DNA of 64,000 nt. Origin: Pseudisothecium myosuroides. Lineage: Eukaryota > Streptophyta > Bryopsida > Hypnales > Lembophyllaceae. The stretch's first letter is position 1, and the number at the start of each line of letters is the position of its first letter. A program made the translations under genes and the position numbers. Positions 50,056 through 61,719 of this stretch are shown here, in pieces. The notes under the pieces are model-generated. The model was not told the origin of the DNA. It made no database searches and saw only the letters and a list, made by a program, of their open reading frames with translations. The DNA lies in assembly GCA_951799445.1 (NCBI GenBank), contig OX637290.1, positions 26,964,987 through 27,028,986 of the forward strand. Direction: 5' to 3'.

Positions 50056-51590
50056 TCCATAAATCATCTTGTAGTGTACTTTGGCCATTTCTTGCAATTT
50101 ACAGTTTTACACTTGATGGGAAATTTTAGCTATAAAAATGATATTTTTTGGATTTGAGCCCAACTAATGATATGAAGCTTATCAAGCTTAAATTTTTTAA
50201 CTTTAATTAGAAATTTTGAGAAATTTGTAAATTTCAATATTTCATAGCAATGTGAACTTTGGGCCTATAACCATGGTTTGTTGATTTGCTAATTTTAGAA
50301 TGATACAATAACTTAGGTTTATACCATGATGTTATGAATTATAATGTACATCTTTGGTGAAACTTAAGATTTTTTTGAATATATTCTATATTTGATATAA
50401 ATTTTTTTCATTTAAAAAAATCATAGTAATTTCAAAAAAAATTCTAAAAATTTCACGACTTGTAGTGGACATATGATTTCATCTCTAAAAAATAAATGTA
50501 AATTTTTTCATTCATATCTAGTTGCAAAAAGCAACAAACAAAATCATCAACAGAGAGGCTTGAATTCAGTGGTCATAGGCCAACCGTTCTAAGTATAAAC
50601 TATCAAAGTTTTGTGGAATCTTCTTTGAATTCTTAAAGGAATCCTAGATTCTTAGAGCATTCATTTTTCAGATATAGAATGGATACACTATCAACTTTCA
50701 AAGTGTTGAAAAGAAAATTATCCAAAATCAACTCTAGGCTCTGATGAATAGAAGTTGTACATTTCACGCAAAAATTTGTAGAAGTGCACTCAATTCCAAA
50801 TACAAACAATTTGTATTAGATGGGTTCAAAATATTAGGATTGAAGTTGGCTTGAAAAATGATGTTCACTTGAATTGAATACATATATGAGGTTTGTATAC
50901 ATAGCAAAGGGTTTGTTTATTTTTTTGTAAGCTCAACCATAGAAGGACAAGCAAATTATTGTAGTCCAGTCTATATGGTGACTAGACAACCAACCCTTTT
51001 CAACTTTAAGGCCAAGATTTCACTTCTGGATTCTCATATCTAACCATGTATGACCATAACCAACATTTCTCACTTAGGCACCATGTATCTACGACCATAT
51101 TGGAGAACCTACCTTCCGGATGTTTTAGAATCTATCATTGCAAAAAAACACTCATTTCTTGACAAATATAGTACACCTAGAAAACACGTACTCCAAACCC
51201 CCTTTCTTCTATACAAAAATAATGAAACAAAAAACTTTTTTTTTTCTACATAAGAGTTTGAAATCATTAATTGGCTACTTATTGTCCACAACAACATTAT
51301 AGGGTTAACTAATGCTATTTGGATTATCATTGCAACGGAGTAGGGAATTATTAGAGGTACATTTTCATTCAAAAGTTAAGAGTAGTTCTTCCTCTATGGC
51401 CTACAAAGAAAAGCTATATGTTATTGCTTAGACCACATATAATATATCTTTTTATATATATAATAAGTTGATCAAAATATTTTAGAATATTCTCTCATTT
51501 ACCATTATTTTTGCAAAAAACAATGTAAATCCAATAAGTCTAATGACCAAGGCAACAACAATGGACTTTCTACCTTACTTTGCATATTTT
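50056..51590. other. AT-rich intergenic DNA
   Basis: Parts resemble the dispersed repeats at 39300 and 43930. No gene is recognised; overlapping frames of 67 and 87 codons at 51050-51372 have no known relatives. Confidence 0.45.
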
Positions 51591-51739
51591 CCATTTGATT
51601 GTGGCACCCATGCCCACATGTTGACGGCCAAGGCATTTCCAAGCCGTTGGTCCCTGTACACACCATTTGTTAGTACCCAACCACTACAAAATGGCACCCA
51701 ACTTTTCATTGAGGGCAACATTTTTTATTGCTGGCATGT

Positions 51740-52205
51740 GAGACCTCCTAACCATTGGCGGCCATCTCCCATCCGTTGGCGTCAACACTTCCTAGCCGTT
51801 GACACCCAACATTTCTAACTGTTGGTGTGCAACACCTTCTAGCCGTTGGCGTTCATCTCCCATCCATTGGTGTGAAGACTTTCTACCGTTGGAGCCTAAA
51901 ACTTTCTAGCTGTTGGTGCTCATCTTCCATCCGTTGGTGTAAAGACTTTCTACCGTTGGAGCCTAAAACTTTCTAGCTGTTGGTGCTCATCTCCCATCCG
52001 TTGGTATAAAGATTTTCTACCGTTGGAGCCTAAAACTTTCTAGCTGTTGGTGCTCATCTCCCATCTGTTGGTGTAAAGACTTTCTACTGTTGGAGCCTAA
52101 TACTTCCTAGCCGTTGGTGCTCTTCTCTTATGCGTTGGCGTCCAACACTTTCTACTATTCGAGCTTGATATATACTTCCTAGCCATTTGCACAAGCACTC
52201 CTAGT
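51740..52205 (+). repeat. Minisatellite with 66-67 bp unit built on CCGTTGG
   Basis: A basic 22-bp motif (TAGCCGTTGGCGCCCAACAC-like) is repeated. From about 51880 to 52110 three of these form a higher-order unit of 66-67 bp (TCTACCGTTGGAGCC, TAGCTGTTGGTGCTC, CCATCCGTTGGTGTAAAGAC) present about four times with few changes. Looser single motifs extend left to about 51620. It is non-coding. Confidence 0.85.
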
Positions 52206-52465
52206 CCATTGATGCCCAAATTCCAATATAAAATTTTGCTTCAAAAGGTCCCTACTATGTCATTTGATAATATTAAATTATGAATGATCAATAATTTTTT
52301 TCCAAATTCTAAAATCCAAGCCTTAGAAACCATGTTATTTTGGTTCCATCAATCCATCTAGTGGACATGTTTGGTAATCCTTACCCGCTCAATGTAACAA
52401 TCCAAATCATGGTTTATGAAGCCAAAATTAACAATATATAAGACTTTGAGAAGCCATAAGAACAT

Positions 52466-52975
52466 TTAACCTCTAGAAGACATGCACCAATTTGGACAAT
52501 GAAATTTAAAAAAAATTAACTAAACAAAATTTTACTAGAATACCATGGCAATATGTGGAAAAAATTGCAAAAACTTTGACCATGTAGATTGAAAGATTAT
52601 AGGATTTGAAGTTAGAAAATTTTCCTTAGCCTTGCTTTATGGGGATCAATAGACTAACTCCTTTTGGATTGAGCTTTTTGCATAACGTGTATTTTTTTCT
52701 TGGATAGTTGCATCCTACATCATGTTGGTTATATACTTGTCAAATCTTTTAAGTAGGAATTTTGCACATACTGGTCGTAAGTGCCCGCCGTGCCCAAAAA
52801 TCTTTGGCCAATAGGGTTTTGTATGTAGACACCCAATCAAAAAAATATGTATTTTTCTTGACTTAGGGGGCACATGTCCAAATATTACATAAACATCCAT
52901 TCAAAATTGATTTTGTAGAAACTCACCTAAATTTTGGTTGTCCGTTCAATGGACAATTGTCCTTAAAGGAGTTAA
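52466..52975. mobile_element. TTAA element 11, old, 510 bp
   Basis: The ends are decayed: TTAACCTCTAGAAGAC on the left and GTCCTTAAAGGAGTTAA on the right, TTAA still intact on both. The interior keeps family wording (CCATGTAGATTGAAAGATTA near 52580). Confidence 0.6.
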
Positions 52976-53795
52976 AGATGACATATTTATAAAAGAGGTG
53001 TATTTTGGTCATCCAATGTTCAAATTGAGATTTTTTTGTGTTTATTTCAAACAATTTTTTTATGCTCTTCCAATGATGGTATCCTTCTGTTCTAATTTTA
53101 CATGAATAAAAAGTTAAATTTAATCAGCACCTTTTTAACGTTCTCGGTTTTACGGAGCGGTGGAGATGTTCTACGGTAGTGACCCGAAAGTCTCCATTTT
53201 TCGCAGCAAGTTGAAGCTGCCGAGAAAGCTCAAGCTGCAAGGCGACATACACTGCTACAGAATTTAGGCCACAAATTCTACAAGTAAGTAGCCATCGCTG
53301 CACAAGATTTAATTAGATGCAGGAAAGAGGAAGCTGCCTGAGAACCTGAAGGTTCTGGTCAGGTGTCCTGTTGTCCGGTACAGTAGCAATTACTGAAATA
53401 TCCCGCCTTATTAGAAACTCCGCAAGCCGTCTGAACTCTGAAGATGCGGATTTGTAAATTACGGTATACAGAATTTGGGAACACTGGAATTCACCTATCA
53501 GATTGAGATAGAGATTTGCAATTTCTATCACACAACCTTTCAACCAAGAAAATTGAATATTTTCGACAAGAAAGTTCAACCTCTATAGGTGAAAACGACA
53601 AATTCCACGTGTGTGAAGAGGATCCTGTGAAGAATAGTACTGAACGAAAATATCATAAGTTATAACTAAAAAAATTTCTCAGTGCAACATTCTACAGTGC
53701 ACTTCTTCAGGAGTCAAATGTGGAGGCCCATGTAAAGCTCCTGATAATACGTTACTCTCGGGAAACGGTAAGTTTATTTGACAAGTATTATCTTG
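52976..53795. other. Change to GC-richer DNA, no gene recognised
   Basis: From about 53130 the composition becomes gene-like. An 88-codon minus frame (53313-53579) ends in VPDNRTPDQNLQVLRQLP, with no relative known to me. Confidence 0.35.
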
Positions 53796-53797
53796 TA

Positions 53798-53878
53798 CTC
53801 CCTCTGTCTCAAAATAAACTCATAGTTTCTAGTGGGAAAGTGTGGGAGTACCACGGATTTATTTTGAGATAGAGGGAG
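53798..53878. mobile_element. Stowaway-like MITE, 81 bp, with TA duplication
   Basis: The ends are CTCCCTCTGTCTCAAAATAA and, reverse-complemented from the right, CTCCCTCTATCTCAAAATAA. TA lies directly outside both ends (53796-53797 and 53879-53880), the target site of the Tc1/mariner group. The small size and the two near-identical termini make it a typical miniature element. Confidence 0.88.
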
Positions 53879-54126
53879 TATTACATTTGGTTGATCCAAG
53901 AGCAAACTTATATGAGTGGGAAGTTTTAATGTATCGCAATCAATTATCTCTGAATGAAAGGGAAGGAGGCTTTCCATTGACAAAAGCTATTATGAGGAAG
54001 TTTAGGTTGTACCTTATTTTAACAATTGAGATGCTTTAAAAAAATATAAAACCAAAACAAGATCATTGTTTTTGCATTTCTAGTGCTACAGGGACAGAGT
54101 CTCGCATACCGTGAGTGAGTTTTTGT

Positions 54127-54411
54127 TTAACCCTTGAATGCCGGGCTAGTGACCATGGAAATCAGCCCTTTTGGCATCGGATGACATCATCTTCTTTGAA
54201 AAACCCAAAATTGTTCATTGGAGGTCAATCTACTATTCATGATCTTCCCTTTCCGCACAAAATTTGGAAAATGAATAGTTACACTTCTGTCCTACATAGG
54301 AGATTCTCTTGTCATTCATTGGCGCTTAACCCCTCATCGCCTGGAATTTCCAGAGTACACTAGAAAGGGGACACATTTCGTCCCCTTCGGTGATGAGGGG
54401 TTAAGGGTTAA
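54127..54411. mobile_element. TTAA element 12a, outer copy of a nested pair
   Basis: The left end TTAACCCTTGAATGCC is of the third-subfamily type. The right end is split by a smaller element. If 54330-54404 is left out, the right end reads GGCGCTTAAGGGTTAA, a good complement of the left end. It is short (about 210 bp without the insert) and non-coding. Confidence 0.7.
54326..54404. mobile_element. TTAA element 12b, 79-bp hairpin nested in 12a
   Basis: The ends TTAACCCCTCATCGCC and GGTGATGAGGGGTTAA are inverted copies with one mismatch. Inside lies a second stem, GAAAGGGGAC...GTCCCCTTC, with a 7-nt loop. The element sits in the TTAA of the outer element's right terminal repeat (CTTAAGGGTTAA). 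A degenerate relative lies at 91-164. Confidence 0.8.
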
Positions 54412-57400
54412 GAAGAATGAAGTTACATGTGCTCACTTGCAGGCATGTGTCTCAAGTCCAAGCCAAAGGCACTGGCACAGTGACGCAACTTTTGCTTTTA
54501 GTTTGTGGGGCTAGAGCTTAATTGCGAGACATAGATGGCAATGATGGAAGCCTGCTCACAAATATGCACATGCTTCAGAGGCAGATCCAATTTCGTAGCC
54601 TCACTGTGCATTGTGACTTGCAAAAGATCTTCGAGGCCGGCAAGGCCTATTTCTTTTGACAAGCAGTCAGATTCATTACCCCTTGAAAAGTGTATTTCCC
54701 CCTTTTAGTGTTATTTCAATCATTCTGCTTCGCGTTAAACCTCCCCCATCAAACTATCTGGGAGCAAATCAAGTTGTCCGCACGGCTTTTTCAAACAGCT
54801 TGTCCTGCAACAAAAAAAGTTGGTCTTGCACTCTTCACCTGGCCCTTGTGTCCTTCATTGCAAGACAAGCATGCTATATGTGCTCGACCCGTGGATCTGA
54901 TTTGTGGACCTAGCACACATGAGCACCTAAACCTTCCTCCTAGCAAATGTTCCACACAAATTTTGATTTTGATTTGCATTTGTTGTCCGACTGAGACCAG
55001 CAACAAGTCATATTTCAAGGCCTGGAGTTTTCAGACAGTCTCAAAGGATGATGAGCGCGCCCATCTGGCAAGACATTTTTTTGCAGCCCACATGGGTGCC
55101 CAGCTTTTGCAGGACCACATAATAAGTAACGAAAGGCTGCTCGAAACCTACGCTTCAGTCCAGAGGGCATAGTGCATGCTTATTATCTGAAGCTTCCCGG
55201 TAGGCAGCGGCTTGTGAGCATCAAATGGATGATGGTGGTTCCAGGCTACACACGATCTGGGATATGGCCCAGAAAACGCGTTTCAAACGGCACGAGGAAT
55301 ATGCGATTAACAGTAGCTGGTCCTTGGGCGCTTCCTCTGGCTGAGGAAAAGGACGCGTGATTTTTCAACACCATCAATAAACCATGAATGGCTAAACAAT
55401 TAATCCTCAGTCCAGCCAACTCACTCCTTATCACGTTAAAGATCAGTTGCGTCTTTAGTCCCACACTTAATCGAGTTGTGTCTTTGGTTCCCACTGTGAA
55501 CGATTGAAACCTTTTGGAGCTTATTGATTTTGAATATTGCCAGGAGTGCACAGGCAGCTGGAGCGTTTGCTTAAGGACATAGAGTAAGCCTTTTTACTGA
55601 ATTCATAATGCCAAGTCCAAGTGTTTGGGCATCCATAACCTGAATGGAGCCCATTTCTATAGAGGTCGCAACCAAGCATCGGATATAGAGATCACGATTA
55701 TATCTCATAATTGCTTTCCTTAAGGTTACGGTGTCTTTTAGCTTATACCCTTGTTTGAAATTTTTTGCAAGACGAACAAATCCAAGGACATTTTAAACCT
55801 AAAGGAACATACACTTTCATATGGGATTTGTTGTTCAACATATTTTGATAATTTCTTGGCAGGTTTGACAAGCCTAAATCACACGATTCAATAGTCGCAA
55901 TTGGATGATGGCGTCTTGGCTGTGTGTTGAGCTTCATTACGGATGTGGATGTTCAAGCTTGAAGTCTCTAAGAAAATCTGAAATCTGAAACATCTAAGTT
56001 AAAAGGTAGTGACAAAATATTTCTGGTAATCCTACACTCTTAAGTATTTCCTATTTAAGTCCATCAGACTTGGTTAGTAGACATATCCCCAACAGAACCT
56101 TCATTCCCTCTAGTCTTAGGAATAGAGTTCTTCTTCTTCTAGTGTTACACTCTTGGATACTATGGCTGAATTATTTGTTTTCTTTTAGGTTTTGGTTGAT
56201 TGACTGAATCTCACATAACATCCTACAGCATCAGAGCGGTAGGACCGCCCTACATCCTACAGAATTAGAACTTGCATTCATTGGCAACGCAGTGTTCTAG
56301 TTTGGTCGTGCGTGAACGGAAGGCAAGCGCAACAATGTGCATTCATGCTTACATCATATATACTTTTATATTCTTATTACCCTCCTCACTTGTATCCCTC
56401 TATCAAGGAAGGGGTAACGGACATTATAGATTTCAAAGTGTTGCATACCCTGCTTAAGAATGTTATGCAATATTCAATCAGAAATGAGTGCCTTCTACTC
56501 CGTTACTGCACTCACTACTGTAGTGACATCCACAATTTTGCTCAAGGGGGGCTTGCATTATTCACTTCTGAAGATTGTTCAATAATATTCACAACGTGAA
56601 TCGTGTGAGACACTTACTTCAATTTGTCACAACGATTTGATATCTTGAAGCTCACAAAGATACCTCCGTAATGCACCTGTCCAATTCATTCAGGACTTTA
56701 ACTTAAAATTTACTGAACCAATCTTCAGGATCAGTCACTCTTTTATTGCTGCAATCACGTTCAGTTCTGGAGGAGTGCCATTGAAGGATGTGCCCAGCAA
56801 GCCAAATCTTGACAGAGACTCACGCTGACTCAGGCTCCTATCCTGATGGAGGGCGGGACTTGGTTGGCATAAGATTCTAGTTTCCAGCCTAACAAGCCTG
56901 GCTAGAGCCAGCAACTGCAAATTTGGTACAACTTTGAAGACTCACTTTCTGTTTCAAGGCCACGTCAAAGTCCCTGGCCTAGTGCTATGACTGTTTTTTT
57001 TTCGTTGGTATATTCTGTGGGGCTGGAGTGACGACCTCGACTGCGATATTATGCAAGTCAATTCACATCCTGCACATTTGTGGTAGGCTGTGGGCCCAAT
57101 TCTGTAGCCCCACTTGCGTGACTTGCAAAGACCTTCAAGTCACCAACCCAAGTGCAGTCATTTTGCAAGTCACCAACCCCGTTTGCCGGAGCAAATTCAG
57201 GAGGTTTGTTTCATCCAAATGCACTCATGGAGTGCAAATGTTCCTTGTTAAGCCTTACCTTCGATTCATGTGTCAACCAATATCTCCCTCTTCAATCTCT
57301 GAGACTTTATCTGTGTACTTTTTTTCCAAGTAGACAGAACCTTACTTGCAAAACCCTCCGAGAGTTGGAGTATATTCAACTTAGGGCAAAGTCTTGAGAA

Positions 57401-57759
57401 TTTCATAAGATTCAATCAATTCTCTAGTCTTTGAGCTCGGTCTAGTAGTTCCACTGTTTCTTTCATTAGTTAAGGTTATGGGATGAGACACGATTCTTCA
57501 CTAACACGGAAGTTCCACAATTTGACCCTGATTTGAGAGGCCCTTGGAGCATGTAGGCATTCGCACGTTGGTTGCCGGACTGTCGAAGCTGCTCATACGG
57601 TGTTGTATGCAGTCAACATCGTCAGTAGTTTTAAGGAAAAAAGTGTCAAAAAAGTGTCAAAAACAATTACAAAAAATTTGGTAGTCATTGGTTGTACACC
57701 AATAAGGTATGTTCATCAGTGTTCAAAATGTAACACCTGCATTTGAACCAAAGCCGACC
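54412..57759. other. GC-richer block with a 160-codon frame of unknown function
   Basis: The composition is gene-like throughout. The longest frame is 54690-55172 plus (160 codons, ending in HIISNERLLETYASVQRA). It has no recognised domain, a Cys-rich middle without a regular spacing and no clear neighbour exons. I cannot tell a real exon from chance. Other frames up to 101 codons (55246-55551 minus, 57028-57333 plus) are equally anonymous. Confidence 0.35.
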
Positions 57760-58695
57760 TTAACCCCTAAAGGACCATTGTTTGTTCGGGGGACAAATGC
57801 ATTTTTGCAGGTACCTATGGGCTGAAATTTTTTTTGTGATTTTTTGAAACTTTTTTGAAAATAGAAAAACTGATAAGCTTTGTGGGAATATAATTTTTTT
57901 CACAATTGGTGCCCAGGAAAAAAAGTTATGACCAAATAAGCTCAAAACAGGGGACGGCGGGCAGCCTGGGCAGCAGAAAAAAAATGGACAAAAATTTGAA
58001 TTTTTTTTTTAAATATTTTTTTCTCATAGATTATATTTTTGTCTATCTATAAAGCTTTGATTCATTTCATTTGGATTTGTTATGAGAAAGTTATGGACAT
58101 TCTTGTTTTTCGGGCAGTTAGAGCATCTTCTTGAAAAAAATAACTTGTAGGATGCATTTTTGAATGCAATTTTTCAAAATTTTCATTTTTTTTTTTTTCA
58201 TGGTGTATATTACTTGCTAGAACAATCTCACCATTGGAATTAGTGCATTTTAATTCCATCTAAAATATATTAACATTTTAGATTTTCCTTCTATCTCGTA
58301 CCTACTTCTACTTAACAATTTTTTTAAGAATGATAATTAAGTTTTTTTGAATTTTTTTTTTCCCTAGACCCTCAACTCAATTCTCCTCTATAAAGATTTA
58401 AAGCTCTAAACTCTGTAGTGCAAAAATTTTAAGTTAAAAATGTTTAAAGTCAAAAAATCTAGTCCCACAATGTGCTGAAAAACTTGTTTTTTCCACTTTA
58501 AATGTAGATATGTTGCAATTTGTGTGGTCAAAAATTCTGAAATTTTTTCCACACACTCTCATACTACTTAGGTGTAAGATCCTATGGTTATATGTGGGAA
58601 AAAAACAATTTTCAATTTTTTTTACTCTTTGCTATAGAAATGGCAGTTTTGAGTGTTTTTTTGCAGAAAAAAGGCCTTGGTCCTTTAGGGGTTAT
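57760..58695 (-). mobile_element. TTAA element 13, 936 bp
   Basis: The left end is TTAACCCCTAAAGGACCATT and the right end is GGTCCTTTAGGGGTTAT, the last A of the right TTAA changed to T. Opposite orientation to element 9. The interior is close to element 7 in its right half (CAAGATCT/GGTTATATGTGGG region) and to element 9 at its left end. It is non-coding. Confidence 0.83.
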
Positions 58696-60018
58696 AATTT
58701 AGATGTTGATGACATAAGATGAACGTGCATTCAATTAGAACGGGAGACTTTAGGCTAGCTAGTCTAGTGTCAATTTTTGGTACACCTACAAACAATACTT
58801 TGCAATTTCACAACTTATTCTTACAAATATTCATGCTGAGGTGCGTTGGAATCCTCTTTTACTTGCCAATAAGATTCAATAAAAAATAAATTTTGTTTTA
58901 TAATAGCAAGTATACTTTGATGCTATTAGTGTTAATTATGGATGCACTCACCTTAGTCCTTGATCAAAGCATACACTCTATAAATGCGTTTGCAAATTTT
59001 TTTTCACTCTTCCAAGCATGAGCCAACTTCACAAGCTTTTACAAGATACTTCACCTATAATAGTAAATATAGTAGTTTGAATAAGCATTTGAACATGGTT
59101 CCTAAATTTTTGTTGGATCTTCTTTAAAGTCAAAATGTATACTTTTTAGGCAAGAATTTTTTGTATACCATACTAATACTTTTTAGGCAAGAATTTGTAA
59201 AATTTGGTTTTAGAAGCAGGTCGCATTCATGTGTGTTTAATTACCTTACATGCATGTGATTTTGATTAATGGATCTAAATGCTATTGATAGACATTTTGC
59301 AACTATTGCCCACCATTAGGCTCATCATATATTCATTTAATACCATTGCACTTCTTCAGGAAACTCTTATATAGTACTAAATTCTTCATGAGTAATTTTA
59401 TACCTTAGCCCTGTAGGTATCAAGGTTGTTTTCATGAAAATAAAAATATAGACAATATTTTTAGCAGATATGGATTATTGAGGATAGAAGAACTAAAGTG
59501 GGGAAAGTAATCATATATAATTGAAGACATGGTATATAGCGCCATTGACAAACTAAGACATATGTAAAATCTTCTACTTGAAATTGACAAAAGTTCAATT
59601 GTGCTTCTTTTGAGACTAACTAACACTTGTATAGGGGTAGTTGAAGCTAACATCAACAATTGAGGATGGAGAAAACGAACTCAAAAAAGCATATAGTAGA
59701 CCATAATATGTTAAAGTACTGAAAAAACAATGCTATATACAATTTTATATGTTGTATTTCTTTGCAATGACCTTTCTAGAAAATGCTAGTCCACTTTTAC
59801 AATCATCGTATTCCTTTCCCCTCTCCCCCCAAAGACTCCAATGCTATTCAAGATATAAAAGGGATACATCTTATGGGTTTTTTTCCATATATTATAAGGT
59901 AGAAACACCCAAAAGCGTCCCTGTACCTAATCTTTGTTCCTAGATGGACATTAAACTGTCCCTAGACTTCCATGGAATGGTCTTTGACATGTGTCATAAA
60001 GTTTTCACCTCTCTTCAC
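58696..60018. other. AT-rich spacer containing an empty TTAA-type site
   Basis: The first 130 bp are homologous to both flanks of element 4 without the element; the unfilled site is TTTA at 58749-58752. Near 59145-59205 the phrase ACTTTTTAGGCAAGAATTT is duplicated. No gene is seen. Confidence 0.55.
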
Positions 60019-60258
60019 CACTATAAGAAACCCGTGTTTTAGGTGACGATCGAGTACGGATTTTAGGAGACGGATTTTTGTGGACGTCCAATAAAACAAC
60101 TTATGTTTTTATGTCAATAATAAAGTCCAATGTAACATTCAAATGTTACATTGGACGTTATTATTGACATAAAAACATAAGTTGTTTTATTGGATGTCCA
60201 CGAAAATCCGTCTCCTAAAATCTGTACTCGTCACCTAAAACACGAGTTTCTTATAGTG
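60019..60258. mobile_element. CACTA-like foldback MITE, 240 bp
   Basis: The element is almost entirely one inverted repeat: arms of nearly 120 bp, running from CACTATAAGAAACCCGTG to its complement CACGAGTTTCTTATAGTG, meet at a short centre (AACATTCAAATGTT). The ends CACTATAAGAAA resemble the CACTACAAGAAA termini of CACTA (En/Spm) transposons. The 3 bp outside are CAC and CAT, one mismatch from a 3-bp duplication. The arms differ at only a few positions, so it is young. A transcript would form a long hairpin. Confidence 0.85.
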
Positions 60259-60749
60259 CATTGTGATTGGATAAGTGCTGAATTTGTTAGAATTCAGATT
60301 TGGGTCCACCTACAAGACGGTTCTAGTGGTTTAGGGGACTGCAACTTTGAAAATTTATAGAAAATACATGCCAAGTCCGAAAAATCTTTTTTTTTTAAAA
60401 AAATTCATGATTTTTTCTCGCTAACACCGCAAATATATTAATTTTTTGAAATGGTGCCTCCAAGTATACTGAATTTCTTATTTTGACGGTTTTGGGTGCT
60501 TCTACCTTACAAAGATTGGAGGACATTTTGAGCCCTCACTCATAGGATAGAATAATTTAGTTTGATCCAAGGTAGCGCAAAAGTAGTTGAAAGTGCACTT
60601 AGTCATAGAATTGTATATGAAAGTAAACAAGAAATTATAGTAACAACCATTGATTATTTATAAAAATAATTTTTTAAATTTAAATTTAAAAAATATATGC
60701 CACATTTAACTACTTTTGGACTATCGAAAATCCAAAAATAATAAAATCA

Positions 60750-61700
60750 CGAATCCCCCGATGCATCGGGTTAGGCAATTAATCGAGAGATTTCTAGATG
60801 CAAGCATAGAGTTCACATTTCTGTTCAATTTTGCAAGGAGTTAAGTTTAAAAGCTAAAAAAATTTCTTATAAAATGTATCGAGATATCCCCCGTGTGAAG
60901 GGTGAAACTTCTGTTAGAATAAGCACTATAGGTGGACGGTTTTAGTATTCTAGAAACCTCCAAAGAAGTCCCTCTAATCAATCCATGGTTGTATAAGAAT
61001 TAACAGAATTGCATCAGGAGATGTCCCGATGAACATGTACAATATACATTCACTTCACTTAATATATGTATGAATCCAATCTAAGATTTTAACTCGGAAT
61101 GAATGATGTAAGATGTTGAAGTGGACCAACTATACTCATATGTTGTAATGTAAGGTTCCTACCAAAACCATGCATTCAGAGACAAATGCATAACGGGAGT
61201 CACAAGATGTCCTACATTAGGAGAGAGATAATACCCCAAACTGTCAAAGTATGAAAGCCTCTATTGAATCCATGGCTGCTGAGGAGTTTATATAATTGCA
61301 TCGAGAAATCATTTGATAAACGCACAAAGTATGTGCCTACTTCCCATAACACATGCACGTCTGAAATCTAAGATTCTCTAATACGATGAAAAGTGATACA
61401 AGTCGAACTTAATCGAAGATCTTCCGAACATTGGTGCTGAACTTATATATGAAATCACCCTTCAGAAAAACATGACAATAAGACTAAGGGCAAAACCGTC
61501 GTACGTACATTAGGAGAGATGGTAATCCTAGAGGTTTTCAATTAATAAAGTAACATACCTCATAAAAAAGGACTTTGACAACCAGCTAGACTGATTACAC
61601 TACTAAAGTAGAAAAGAACCATGTACAATGAAAACCAAGCCTACGATTCGAAAGCTAGATTGACCATTAATCGGGAGATCCCTCGATGACCACAATGAAC
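60750..61700. repeat. Repeats with palindromic core behind the DUF7869 gene
   Basis: Five variants of ATTAATCGGGAGATCCCTCGATG occur at about 60778, 60873, 61007, 61293 and 61663. The two at 61007 and 61293 lie in longer repeats of about 290 bp (AATCCATGG... before, AATCTAAGATT... after). A perfect 14-bp palindrome, CCCGATGCATCGGG, is at 60757-60770. A related phrase (GATCCGGGGATCTCTCGATT) is in the gene's intron near 63750. This looks like the subterminal repeat zone of a DNA transposon. Confidence 0.6.
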
Positions 61701-61719
61701 ACAGGTATCCAATACTGAA

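Noticed and set aside
57760..57779. Telomere-like CCCTAAA at many places
   Set aside because: It is part of the terminal repeat CCCCTAAAGGACC of the TTAA elements, single in each end and never in tandem.
28194..58695. TA target duplication (Tc1/mariner) for the TTAA family
   Set aside because: Most copies are also compatible with TA because the ends are palindromic there, but almost all keep the full TTAA on both sides, and the empty sites hold TTAA or TTTA.
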